DNA of 54,784 nt, taken from positions 1 to 54,784 of IMG/VR virus record IMGVR_UViG_3300028384_000897; one strand, 5' to 3'. This document shows positions 23,488 to 31,554 of the stretch, one piece after another. The notes under the pieces were generated by a model, which worked only from the letters and a program-made list of their open reading frames with translations, was not told the DNA's origin and made no database searches. Position numbers and translations under genes: made by a program. Origin of the DNA: a virus. Every line of letters starts with the position of its first letter. Within the stretch, counting starts at the first letter, position 1.

Positions 23488-24260
23488 ACCTCTCTTTGAT
23501 CATTAAATGCCATAATATGAGCCCTACCTGTAAATCTCCATCCTCTATCTCTTACAAAATCCATTACTTTAGGATAAGATTCAAACAAAGAATCTCTGGT
23601 ATCCCCTGCTGGCATTGCCCATACTTTATCATCTGGTATATCTAAATCTTTTAAGAACTCTTCTACTTCATCTAGGATACTAAATTCTTTATCGAGTACA
23701 GGTTTAATATGATAATCTTTATGATACTCTATAGATTGTTTTATAGCTTCTTTATTTACTCTAAATCTATTGTGAGTTTTAATCATTTTTTCGTCGACCA
23801 CTTTTCCTTGAGGAGTAAGAGTCCCAACAACGGGGATACTATTACTAAATTTAGGAGAAATACTGAGAAGATCGATAGGATAATCAGTAGGAAGGAAATG
23901 AGATCCTTCGTTTTCAATAGTAATAAATATACCGTTTTCATGAGCAAAATGTGTTAGTTCATTAACAAGCTTTTTATGCATAGTAGGTGAACCTCCAGTA
24001 AGCATCATTTCTTTAATATGAGGATTCTCTTCATATTTTTTGATAATATCATTAAAAGAATATTTACCTTTTTCAGGATGAATCGAAGTATACCAACTAT
24101 CACACCAACCGCCTTCACCGAAGTAACATCTATGTGTACATCCAGTAGTTCTAATTACTATAGTAGGAAAACCTTGTCTACTACCTTCCGATTGAACTGC
24201 GGTATATACTTCTACTATAGGTAAATTTTTATCGTAATCTTCAATCCTGCCCAGGCTCAT
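23484..24260 (-). CDS. queE: QueE, 7-carboxy-7-deazaguanine synthase
   Basis: This 258-residue radical SAM protein carries out the ring contraction of 6-carboxytetrahydropterin to 7-carboxy-7-deazaguanine. It begins with VEVYTAVQSEGSRQGFPTIVIR, carries the cluster motif CTHRCYFGEGGWC (C-x3-C-x7-C, wider than the usual CxxxCxxC), then MLTGGSPTMH. The C-terminal half (VWAMPAG...) fits the family. It overlaps queD and the ferredoxin. Confidence 0.9.
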   Translation of the reverse strand: MSLGRIEDYDKNLPIVEVYTAVQSEGSRQGFPTIVIRTTGCTHRCYFGEGGWCDSWYTSIHPEKGKYSFNDIIKKYEENPHIKEMMLTGGSPTMHKKLVNELTHFAHENGIFITIENEGSHFLPTDYPIDLLSISPKFSNSIPVVGTLTPQGKVVDEKMIKTHNRFRVNKEAIKQSIEYHKDYHIKPVLDKEFSILDEVEEFLKDLDIPDDKVWAMPAGDTRDSLFESYPKVMDFVRDRGWRFTGRAHIMAFNDQREV

Positions 24261-24714
24261 ATATTGCTGAATTTTTATTATGTTCTCTAAATTCTACTTT
24301 AGCTATTTTTACCCTACCGTTAGTTTCCTTTACGATAAAAGGGTTAACTTTATTGTAGATAAACTCTGCAAATTTCTCTGCTCCTACTGCAGGTATGACT
24401 CGTAACTGAATAATACCTTTAGAACCTAGTCTTGTGAAAGAGTCTAAAGAAGGATCATCTTCAGCCATAACTACGGTATGGTCAAACATATAATCAAACC
24501 ACTCCTTAGGACTCATCCCATCAATTTTACCTTCAGCTCTCTTCATTCCACCGAAATCCCATACCCAGTTACGATTATCTAAATCTCCTTCAAAAGTTAA
24601 TTTAAACGATACGCCGTACCCGTGTAAGAATTTACAGTGAGTTGTTTTTGCTTTCCATTGACGAAAACAAGTAGAAAATCCGTCAAATACTTTAGTTGAT
24701 TTAAAATTTCCCAT
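24241..24714 (-). CDS. queD: QueD-like 6-carboxytetrahydropterin synthase
   Basis: The start at 24714 (MGNFKSTKVFDG, 157 aa) shares its base with the upstream stop (TAATG); a longer frame from 24774 adds an unrelated Cys-rich stretch. The pterin synthase pattern is FSTCFRQW...THCKFLHGYGVSF, with WVWDFGG and FDHTVV further on. In E. coli QueD the zinc ligands are three His; here the first position is Phe and HGH is HGY, with another His next to the catalytic Cys. This may be a variant family. Confidence 0.82.
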   Translation of the reverse strand: MGNFKSTKVFDGFSTCFRQWKAKTTHCKFLHGYGVSFKLTFEGDLDNRNWVWDFGGMKRAEGKIDGMSPKEWFDYMFDHTVVMAEDDPSLDSFTRLGSKGIIQLRVIPAVGAEKFAEFIYNKVNPFIVKETNGRVKIAKVEFREHNKNSAIYEPGQD

Positions 24715-24992
24715 TATACTAATTCTTCTATTATACCAACAACTTCTGATAACACTAAAATACCTGCAGCCCAAGGAAGGCTAAAAGGTATAAGTATATA
24801 ACCTAATATACGAATTCCTGATTTAATAAACGACACAATTTGGTGTTTTTTTGCGTCCGGATAGTTTTGGGATTGATTTGGAGAAGCTTTTACTGCTTCT
24901 TGATCAAGCAGATAATCTGCTCTTAATACTCTTCTTGATTCTGGATCTCTAAGAGAATCCATAATCTCTTTTTCTGTAGAATTATTTACCAT
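24714..24992 (-). CDS. Small protein with C-terminal membrane helix
   Basis: This 92-residue protein has a charged N-terminal half (SLRDPESRRVLRADYLLDQE) and one or two hydrophobic segments near the C-terminus (ILGYILIPFSLPWAAGILVL). It leads the queD-queE-ferredoxin unit, with queD coupled to its stop. Function unknown. Confidence 0.6.
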   Translation of the reverse strand: MVNNSTEKEIMDSLRDPESRRVLRADYLLDQEAVKASPNQSQNYPDAKKHQIVSFIKSGIRILGYILIPFSLPWAAGILVLSEVVGIIEELV

Positions 24993-25040
24993 TTACGTGT
25001 TTTTAAAGTGGTGCTACGACACTATAGTCTTATATCTTAT

Positions 25041-25050
25041 AATATAAGGA
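25041..25050 (-). promoter_or_regulatory. Possible TTATATT-type promoter motif
   Basis: The coding strand reads TCCTTATATTATAAGATATAAG, about 49 bp before the ATG at 24992. It is a weaker variant of the motif and is partly palindromic. The gap 24993-25076 holds no gene. Confidence 0.35.
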
Positions 25051-25076
25051 TATTATTTTAAATAGGCAACTTTTTA

Positions 25077-26462
25077 TTAAGTTATTCTTATCCATTCTTT
25101 TCCATCACTCCAAACCTTAGCAGATTGGTAAGATGAACTTATAATAAACGGATCAGACGAACCATTTATAGTATTTGAACCAGATCCATACAATTTAAAA
25201 AATTTAGCATTAGTAATAGTACTATCAGCTTGAAGTCGTATGTACCTGTATGTATTATAGTTAAATTGAGCAGGCGGTAATCTTAACTCTGCTTCACCGT
25301 CACTACCAGAATAATTTAGGTATACCATTTCAGTTCTACTGTATGTACTTCCTGTTAAGAAAATTACGTCAGAAGCTGAACCAGAGACTATAGTAGGTAA
25401 TATGTGTTCTTTCGTAGTTGCAGATGTCGAAATTTTTACCTGTTTAAATGAACTTGTTTGGGCAGCTTCTATATAAGAACCTGTTTGAGCTTCTATCCTT
25501 TCTACCCTACCTTCGTAGGATTCTTCAGCAAAAATGTTTACTAATGAACCACTATGGTTTAATAATTCGATAATACTAGTCTCGTTCGTTTCTACTCTTA
25601 ATTGAATTGAAGAAGAGAATGTAGTATGCTGTACTTCCCTATCGTTTTCATTTTGGTTAATAGTAGAATCAATAGAAGAAGAAACTAAAGTGAAAGAACC
25701 GCTAATTTGATTTTTTAATGCATAAGATCCTGTTGCTGCATTTAATCCACTAACATCAGAATGTACTATATTATCAAACCTAGTTGCTATAGAAGAACTT
25801 AATTCATTGAACGAACCACTTATTTGTGTTTTAATAGCATATGAACTAGTAGCAGCATTTAAACTACTTACTGCTGTTGATACTTCTGTATCTGTAGCAA
25901 ATGTTGCGTCTAAAGATGAACTAAAATTTTCTTGATCAGCTAATCTAAGAGCTAATGAACTAGAAACAGTATTAAATGATCCTGAAATACTTGTTTTTAA
26001 AGCATAAGATCCTGTTGCTGCATTTAATGCACTAACTGCAGTGGTTAATTCAGCATCTGTGGCAAAATCATTATTTAGAGATGAACTAAAGTCTAATAAC
26101 TGAGCTGTTTCTAAAGCTAGAGAACTAGATACAGCTTCTAATTCCGCATCTGTTGCAAAATCATTATTTAACGAAGCACTAAAATCTAGTAATTGAGCTG
26201 TTTCAGAAGCAAGTGAGCTAGATACTGTGCTAAGTTCTGCATCTGTAGCAAATGTATCGTTTAATGAAGAGCTAAAGTTATCTAATCTAGTTAAAGATTC
26301 AGAAACGTTACTATGTCCAGTAATGGATAAGGTTCCATTTACTGTCAAATCCGACATAGATCCGGAAAGAGTATTTCCTAAACCATCTTGCAACACAGCA
26401 CCATCGACTTGTACAAGACGTTTATAGGTTTTATTGATTTGTTTGTTAGTAAAGTTTGCCAT
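25077..26462 (-). CDS. Repeat-rich tail fibre-like or virion surface protein
   Basis: This 461-residue protein has a central array of related segments built around ATDAELxxVSSSLA...LLDFSxSLNNDF and SGSFNxxSSS (about residues 55-260), giving a coiled, trimeric-fibre character. The C-terminal 120 residues look like a compact beta domain (EHILPTIVSGSASDVIF and onward). A late-type motif is 16 bp upstream. It sits alone in a metabolic region, next to the surface-sugar genes, which suggests a receptor or decoration role. Confidence 0.65.
   Translation of the reverse strand: MANFTNKQINKTYKRLVQVDGAVLQDGLGNTLSGSMSDLTVNGTLSITGHSNVSESLTRLDNFSSSLNDTFATDAELSTVSSSLASETAQLLDFSASLNNDFATDAELEAVSSSLALETAQLLDFSSSLNNDFATDAELTTAVSALNAATGSYALKTSISGSFNTVSSSLALRLADQENFSSSLDATFATDTEVSTAVSSLNAATSSYAIKTQISGSFNELSSSIATRFDNIVHSDVSGLNAATGSYALKNQISGSFTLVSSSIDSTINQNENDREVQHTTFSSSIQLRVETNETSIIELLNHSGSLVNIFAEESYEGRVERIEAQTGSYIEAAQTSSFKQVKISTSATTKEHILPTIVSGSASDVIFLTGSTYSRTEMVYLNYSGSDGEAELRLPPAQFNYNTYRYIRLQADSTITNAKFFKLYGSGSNTINGSSDPFIISSSYQSAKVWSDGKEWIRIT
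25850..26290 (-). repeat. Degenerate coding repeats in fibre-like gene
   Basis: At least three adjacent segments of about 93 bp encode close variants of ATDAELxxVSSSLAxETAQLLDFSxSLNNDF. Further degenerate copies (AVSSLNAATxSYAxKT.ISGSF) lie just left of them. Such arrays vary by recombination and would change fibre length. Confidence 0.6.
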
Positions 26463-26478
26463 GAATACCAGTATATAG

Positions 26479-26486
26479 TATAAATA
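26479..26486 (-). promoter_or_regulatory. Late-type promoter motif before fibre-like gene
   Basis: The coding strand reads GCTATTTATACTATATAC, 16 bp before the ATG at 26462. Confidence 0.5.
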
Positions 26487-26488
26487 GC

Positions 26489-26605
26489 TTAAAAGTTTGT
26501 ATAGTTAAAAGGATCTCTTTTTTTTAATTCTTTGATCTTTTTCTTAAACTCTCTGTCTTTTTTCCACTGCTGGTATTTACCTTTTATCCACTTAATTAGT
26601 CTCAT
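26489..26605 (-). CDS. Small basic protein (38 aa)
   Basis: ATG at 26605 opens 38 codons, Lys-rich, ending KELKKRDPFNYTNF. Similar tiny proteins with an RDPFxY ending occur, from memory, in other T4-like marine phages. It overlaps the end of the carbamoyltransferase gene by 14 bp. Function unknown. Confidence 0.55.
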   Translation of the reverse strand: MRLIKWIKGKYQQWKKDREFKKKIKELKKRDPFNYTNF

Positions 26606-28283
26606 TCCAAATAATATAATTGTTTATAATTAAATAGTCAATATCACTATTGACCAATCGTTCGATTGCATCTTCTGGAGTTAATGTGATAGTCTGGTCC
26701 TTTAAGTTAAAAGAAGTATTTAGTAGAAGTCCGAATCCAGTTAATCTATACATCTCAGTTAACAGCTTATGATACTTTTCATTCTGCTCTTCGGTTACTG
26801 TGTGAAGTCTAGCAGACATATCAATATGAACTGCAGCAGGAAAAGGTGTCTGACCGCCGAGTTTAGCTACAGGACGTGCTTTTATAACTTGATTCATGTA
26901 TGGAATATTCTCTTTATAGTTAAAGAACTTTTTCGATGTCTCTAATATAGCAGAAGGTGCGAATGGTCTAAATCCTTCTCTTTTCTTAATTACTAAATTA
27001 AGTTTTTCTCTCATATTAGGATCCTCTGGTGAAGCTAAAATAGAACGGTTACCTAAAGCTCTTGCTCCAAATTCCATCCTACCTTGGAACCAAGCTACAA
27101 TATTTTGAGCTTGTAATAATTCAGCAGCTCTTTGTATAAGTTTATCCTCTTCTAAATTTAAAGCTCTTAACGTCTTAGGACCATTTTGTATAGCTCTCTT
27201 AACTTGATCGTCGGAATATTCTGGTCCTAGAAAAGGATTACTGTTGCCTTTTCTATTACCTTTTCTTGTATAGGAATAAAGACAAGCACCGATAGCGGAA
27301 CCTGCATCAGAAGGAGCAAATGGAACATATACAGATTTAAATTTAGGAATAATTTTACCATTAGCTACTCCATTATATGCACACCCTCCACCAATACATA
27401 TATTATCGGAATTAGTCATATTTTTAGCTGTTTTAATTAACCTAAAAAACTGTCTTTCATATACTAACTGTAAAGCTGCAGCTAAATCTTTATGTTCTTG
27501 CTTTACTTCCTCTTCTGGTAAACGAGGTTGAAGATTTAATAATCTACATAATTTTTTAGTAAACATTATTCTATCACTATATTCCCATGCAAAGTACTTT
27601 TGTTTGATCCAGTATTTATTACTTGTATTCTTAAATACTGAGTGAAGTTTGTGATAGTATACATCTGGGTCACCGTATGGAGCTAATCCCATAACTTTAT
27701 ATTCTCCTTCATTAGGTTTAAAACCTAAAAATGCAGTTATAGTTGAATATAACATACCAAGAGAATTAGGAAAATCAATACTTATCTTCTTATCTAATTT
27801 ATTTCCTTCTCCATGCCATATAGTAGTAGTTTCCCACTCACCCACTCCATCAACAGTTAGTACAGCAGCCTCTTTATATGGAGAAGTTAAATAAGCGAAA
27901 GCAGCGTGAGATAAATGATGATCTACATACACTACTTTACCGCTGTAGCCAATAGTATTTTTGAGAAGTTTTTCTGGGTTCTTATTAACCCATTCTTTTA
28001 AAAATCGCCTTTTCGTAAAAAACGTTTTAATAGGATGTTTAGAAAATATCTTGAGAACTCTATCTTTTTTGAGTTCAGGATTTTCATACCAACATACTTC
28101 GTCAATTTCATTTACGTTTATTCCAGATTCTTCTAATATCCAATTTAAGGCATTGATCGGGAAACTGGGATCATGTTTAATTTTAGTAAATCTTTCTTCT
28201 TCGGCACCTAAAAGTACCTTACCGTCTTTTACTAAACAAGCAGCTGAATCGTGATAAAAAGCTGATATTCCTATTTGTATCAT
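26592..28283 (-). CDS. Carbamoyltransferase, NodU/CmcH family
   Basis: This 563-residue enzyme has the N-terminal IGISAFYHDSAACLV (Kae1-like ATPase fold), HHLSHAAFAY, TVDGVGEW, and the C-terminal YrdC-like part with GRMEFGARALGNRSIL and FRPFAPS. These are conserved family motifs. The family transfers carbamoyl from carbamoyl phosphate to sugars or antibiotics. Phage copies are usually linked to surface-sugar change. It overlaps the SGNH hydrolase start by ATGA-type coupling. Confidence 0.92.
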   Translation of the reverse strand: MIQIGISAFYHDSAACLVKDGKVLLGAEEERFTKIKHDPSFPINALNWILEESGINVNEIDEVCWYENPELKKDRVLKIFSKHPIKTFFTKRRFLKEWVNKNPEKLLKNTIGYSGKVVYVDHHLSHAAFAYLTSPYKEAAVLTVDGVGEWETTTIWHGEGNKLDKKISIDFPNSLGMLYSTITAFLGFKPNEGEYKVMGLAPYGDPDVYYHKLHSVFKNTSNKYWIKQKYFAWEYSDRIMFTKKLCRLLNLQPRLPEEEVKQEHKDLAAALQLVYERQFFRLIKTAKNMTNSDNICIGGGCAYNGVANGKIIPKFKSVYVPFAPSDAGSAIGACLYSYTRKGNRKGNSNPFLGPEYSDDQVKRAIQNGPKTLRALNLEEDKLIQRAAELLQAQNIVAWFQGRMEFGARALGNRSILASPEDPNMREKLNLVIKKREGFRPFAPSAILETSKKFFNYKENIPYMNQVIKARPVAKLGGQTPFPAAVHIDMSARLHTVTEEQNEKYHKLLTEMYRLTGFGLLLNTSFNLKDQTITLTPEDAIERLVNSDIDYLIINNYIIWNETN

Positions 28284-28870
28284 AACTCCATTTCTTTTTT
28301 TAGATATTCAAACATTTGTTTATGACCTTTGATACCCCAGTGATGATCTGCATGTTTACTTTCTTTTGTAATAGTCGTAAACTTTCTCCACAGTAATTCA
28401 TCCCAGTAGTAGGCTTTAACTCTTCTTCTTTGAAAAGCAGTACATAAAAAATCGAAATTAGCTTGATTTCTTAGGTACACTTTATCTATGTGTTTTCTAA
28501 TATTTTTTAAAATAGCATCTGCTACTTGTTTACCTAGTAGAAGTTGACTATCCCTAATTGGCGCTACTCCAAAGAGACCTGCCTGCCAATGGTCTGGTTG
28601 ATATACGCCGAATCTTGCACATTTAGTCAAGCCTATTACTACTACATCGTTTCTCTGAATATCCTTATACCTATGTAGGATATTATCCCATATCATATCA
28701 TTAGATATACCGTGTACTCCGTGATTTTGATGTTTCATACCTAAATGGTCCGCTAATAATCTTGACCATATAAGGTGTTCTTTACCTTTATAAGTACCGT
28801 ATTGATGTTTATCGTCTGTAACACCTAATCCGGCTGTGAAAGAATCACCGAAGGCCCATAACGTATTCAT
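28280..28870 (-). CDS. SGNH/GDSL-family hydrolase
   Basis: This 196-residue protein starts MNTLWAFGDSFTAGLGV, a classic GDS block I with Ser10 as nucleophile, followed by NHGVHGISND (block II) and a C-terminal HADHHWGIKGH with the catalytic Asp-x-x-His. It could remove or add acyl groups on polysaccharide. The N-terminus overlaps the end of the epimerase gene. It is unlike the hydrolase at 7611-8303 outside the motifs. Confidence 0.78.
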   Translation of the reverse strand: MNTLWAFGDSFTAGLGVTDDKHQYGTYKGKEHLIWSRLLADHLGMKHQNHGVHGISNDMIWDNILHRYKDIQRNDVVVIGLTKCARFGVYQPDHWQAGLFGVAPIRDSQLLLGKQVADAILKNIRKHIDKVYLRNQANFDFLCTAFQRRRVKAYYWDELLWRKFTTITKESKHADHHWGIKGHKQMFEYLKKEMEL

Positions 28871-29690
28871 ATAATCTATCTTTAGGCTCCCATCCTAGTT
28901 TTTCTTTAGCATCAGAATTCTCTCTAAGAGTAACTCTATAATTTCCAGGTTGGTCGTCTATATAAATAGCTTCTGTACCGAACTTGGTTTTAAACATCTG
29001 ATACACCTCGTTTATCGAGTGGTTTTTACCAGTACCTAATTCCCATGCATCTTCATGAACTTCAGTTCTAAACCCTATTCTATATAGACCGTCTACTATA
29101 TCAATAACATGAGTAAAATCTCTTCTTTGTTCTCCATCACCTACTATAGTAATTTTTTCACTATCTCTAACTTGTCTTCTCCAAATACCAATTACTGCTG
29201 CCCAATCACCTTCTATAATTTCATTAGGACCGTAAACATTATAGAATCTAGCGATTTCAATATCCATGCCGTATGTCTTTTTATACATTTTACATACTTC
29301 TTCGCCCATATACTTACAAGCCGCATACGGTGATTGATACGGATCATGCCACTTAGAAGACGAACCGGCATAAATCACTTTAGCACCAGTTCTTCTTGCT
29401 AACTCTAATACTTGCTGTGTGCCGTAAGTATTAACTCTATAAGTTTCATCGGGATTATTAAAAGAAGGCTGTATTCTGGAAAGAGCAGCAAGATGGTATA
29501 TTTTATCGTAAGTGCCGAACTCAGTTATAGTATCAATATCTCCTATATAATAGGTGCATCTGTTATGTTCGTTTTCTATTCTGCCGCTTGAGTAATCATC
29601 GAGACTATCTACATCATGACCTTCTTCAATTAACCTTTTAATTAAGTGATGTCCTATAAAACCAGCACCTCCAGTAACTAATACCCTCAT
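28845..29690 (-). CDS. NAD-dependent sugar epimerase/dehydratase
   Basis: The start at 29690 (MRVLVTGGAGFIGHHL) gives the glycine-rich Rossmann motif at residues 6-12 and overlaps the upstream stop as ATGA; an earlier ATG at 29729 adds only a Lys-rich tail. Further features are AGSSSKWHDPYQSPYAACKYMGE (catalytic Tyr-x3-Lys) and RFYNVYGPNE. The extended SDR type resembles UDP-glucose 4-epimerase. The 281-residue length is slightly short. It is coupled to the upstream reductase. Confidence 0.85.
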   Translation of the reverse strand: MRVLVTGGAGFIGHHLIKRLIEEGHDVDSLDDYSSGRIENEHNRCTYYIGDIDTITEFGTYDKIYHLAALSRIQPSFNNPDETYRVNTYGTQQVLELARRTGAKVIYAGSSSKWHDPYQSPYAACKYMGEEVCKMYKKTYGMDIEIARFYNVYGPNEIIEGDWAAVIGIWRRQVRDSEKITIVGDGEQRRDFTHVIDIVDGLYRIGFRTEVHEDAWELGTGKNHSINEVYQMFKTKFGTEAIYIDDQPGNYRVTLRENSDAKEKLGWEPKDRLYEYVMGLR

Positions 29691-30217
29691 ACTAAATTTC
29701 TTTTTTCTCTTCTTGTATTTTTTACACATAGATCACTTATTTCTATGTGATTTGGTGTGTTAATTATGAATTCTAGTATCCTAGACAATTCAGAAAATTT
29801 TAACTTATTGTATTGTTCAAAACTCCTGTTAGATTCTAGAGTACCTGGGTTAAAGTTAATAACTCTAACGCTTTTATTTGGATTAGTAGCACACAGTTCT
29901 TTTGAAAGGTTGTATAAATGCTTTTTATTTGAACTGTATACAGGAAATACCCCGTTAGTTTCATAAACGTTTGAAGTACCAAAATTGATAATCGTCTTAT
30001 TCTTACTAATCCAGGAATCGAAAAATAACTTTAACAGTCTCGATTGATCTATATTATTATAAGCGTGGTTTATAAATACGTCACAATTATTAAGTTTTGA
30101 AAAAACTGGTTTGATACCATCTCTTAAAGACGCTCCAATAATTTCATACTTATTAGACCAGTTTTCCGATAGATACTTACCTAAACCTCCTGATACTCCT
30201 GTTATACCTATTTTCAT
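29687..30217 (-). CDS. Short-chain dehydrogenase/reductase-like protein
   Basis: This 176-residue protein starts MKIGITGVSGGLGKYL, a TGxxGGxG nucleotide-binding motif, and includes NHAYNN and FGTSNVYET, with YSSNKKHLY a possible Tyr-Lys pair. It is shorter than a typical reductase. It probably works with the adjacent epimerase on a nucleotide sugar. Confidence 0.68.
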   Translation of the reverse strand: MKIGITGVSGGLGKYLSENWSNKYEIIGASLRDGIKPVFSKLNNCDVFINHAYNNIDQSRLLKLFFDSWISKNKTIINFGTSNVYETNGVFPVYSSNKKHLYNLSKELCATNPNKSVRVINFNPGTLESNRSFEQYNKLKFSELSRILEFIINTPNHIEISDLCVKNTRREKRNLV

Positions 30218-30708
30218 AATAACGAAACCTTGCTTAATTGTTTTTTAGTAAAAAATAATATAAAAGACCACCTAACACCCTCAGTTATTTTCGTAACTTC
30301 ATGTGGTCTGCTAGCTTTCATAGAGTATAATTTACCTACTTCTTTTTCTATAATATTATCAGGTTCATATTGCAAAAAATCTCCACCTGAGAATCTATCG
30401 TCTAATAAACACCCTACATTTAATACCTGGTCTGGGTATTTTATATCGTCTCTATGTCGAGAAAAAGCACAGCCAGCAGGATATCTATGTACAAAGATAC
30501 AAGGCATTTTATCAGCAGAATTATCAGGGTATCTAGGATTAAGATATTCCTTTATTCTATCGAAAATCCATTGTGTCTTTTCACCTCTCTCTAGAACCAT
30601 GTAATAATAATCAATAGAACCCTCAGCAAAGAGAGTCTTAGAGTGTGTTTCTCCAATCTCCTTACTGAGAGTTTTAATTGACTTACATTCCTCTAAAGTG
30701 AAATGCAT
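30214..30708 (-). CDS. 2-oxoglutarate/Fe(II) dioxygenase
   Basis: This 164-residue protein has FSRHRDDIKYP (HxD), SRPHEVTKI (distal His) and TEGVRWSFILFF (2OG Arg), with FSGGDFLQYE. Its short length is typical of marine phage oxygenases. It may act on a sugar or protein of the adjacent cassette. It differs in sequence from the oxygenase at 22493-23017. Confidence 0.78.
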   Translation of the reverse strand: MHFTLEECKSIKTLSKEIGETHSKTLFAEGSIDYYYMVLERGEKTQWIFDRIKEYLNPRYPDNSADKMPCIFVHRYPAGCAFSRHRDDIKYPDQVLNVGCLLDDRFSGGDFLQYEPDNIIEKEVGKLYSMKASRPHEVTKITEGVRWSFILFFTKKQLSKVSLL

Positions 30709-30709
30709 A

Positions 30710-31504
30710 CTAAGCAGCGTATTCGGCTAGTAGTTTTTCAACATGTGCTTTCGCAACTTCGTAACTAACTGGTCCAGTCTCGTCTTCATATTGAACGGGA
30801 TCATCAACACCCAAATTAATAAATGCTTCAATCCTTTCAACAGATGACGCACTTTTGTAATCAGAGTTTCCTGATGGGTATGGTTTGTACGAGGTATTCG
30901 TTCTTCTGTATACTTCGCTAAAATCCAATTCCAATGCTTCTGTGAGTTTTTCTCCATCTTTAAGAATTCCTAATTTGTCAGTTTCCAAGTAAGGAGTAAA
31001 GTACCCTACTTTCTCTGCTTCCCAGTTACCTATTCTAAAGGCAGCATCGTCAGCATCTCTAAACTCTTGTCTACAGTCTGGGTAGATAGCATGATCACCA
31101 GCATGAATACCTAACGCAATATCAGTATCTAAACCATTTGCATTAGCAGCTGATAAAGCTACAGCTTGAGTAATAGAAGCAAATATTTTATTCCTATTAG
31201 GAACAACAGTTGCTTTCATGTTATCTTCTTCGTAATGACCTTCTGGTACATCTTCACCACCTTGAACAAGGTTAGAATTTAACAGGTTAACTAAACCATC
31301 TAGTTTAATCACTTGATAAGTCACTTTTTGACCTTTATCTGCTAGATAATCGACCAATTGTTGAGCTCTTTCAAGTTCTACTCTATGCTTTTGACCGTAA
31401 TCAAAAGATAAAGCTGTTACGTTGTCATACTCAGATAAACATCTAAGTAATAATGTTGAGGAGTCCATCCCTCCACTAAGACTAACTACGACATTTTTTG
31501 CCAT
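30710..31504 (-). CDS. queC: QueC, 7-cyano-7-deazaguanine synthase
   Basis: This 264-residue ATP-dependent enzyme converts 7-carboxy-7-deazaguanine to preQ0. The PP-loop SLSGGMDSS is at residues 8-16, and the GIHAGDHAIYPDCR segment and VVPNRNKIF are kept. The usual C-terminal zinc site (four Cys) is absent: residues 203-224 read NTSYKPYPS...SDYKSASSVER, with Ser or other residues where Cys are expected. The gene stands about 6 kb from queD and queE. Confidence 0.88.
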   Translation of the reverse strand: MAKNVVVSLSGGMDSSTLLLRCLSEYDNVTALSFDYGQKHRVELERAQQLVDYLADKGQKVTYQVIKLDGLVNLLNSNLVQGGEDVPEGHYEEDNMKATVVPNRNKIFASITQAVALSAANANGLDTDIALGIHAGDHAIYPDCRQEFRDADDAAFRIGNWEAEKVGYFTPYLETDKLGILKDGEKLTEALELDFSEVYRRTNTSYKPYPSGNSDYKSASSVERIEAFINLGVDDPVQYEDETGPVSYEVAKAHVEKLLAEYAA

Positions 31505-31554
31505 GATTAAAAATAATTAAATTTGCCAGGTATTATTAAGCGTATAGGCAAACG

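Noticed and set aside
28955-28965. TATAAATA sequence within the epimerase gene
   Set aside because: It is inside the coding sequence, not next to a start codon, and so does not fit the late-type motif pattern.
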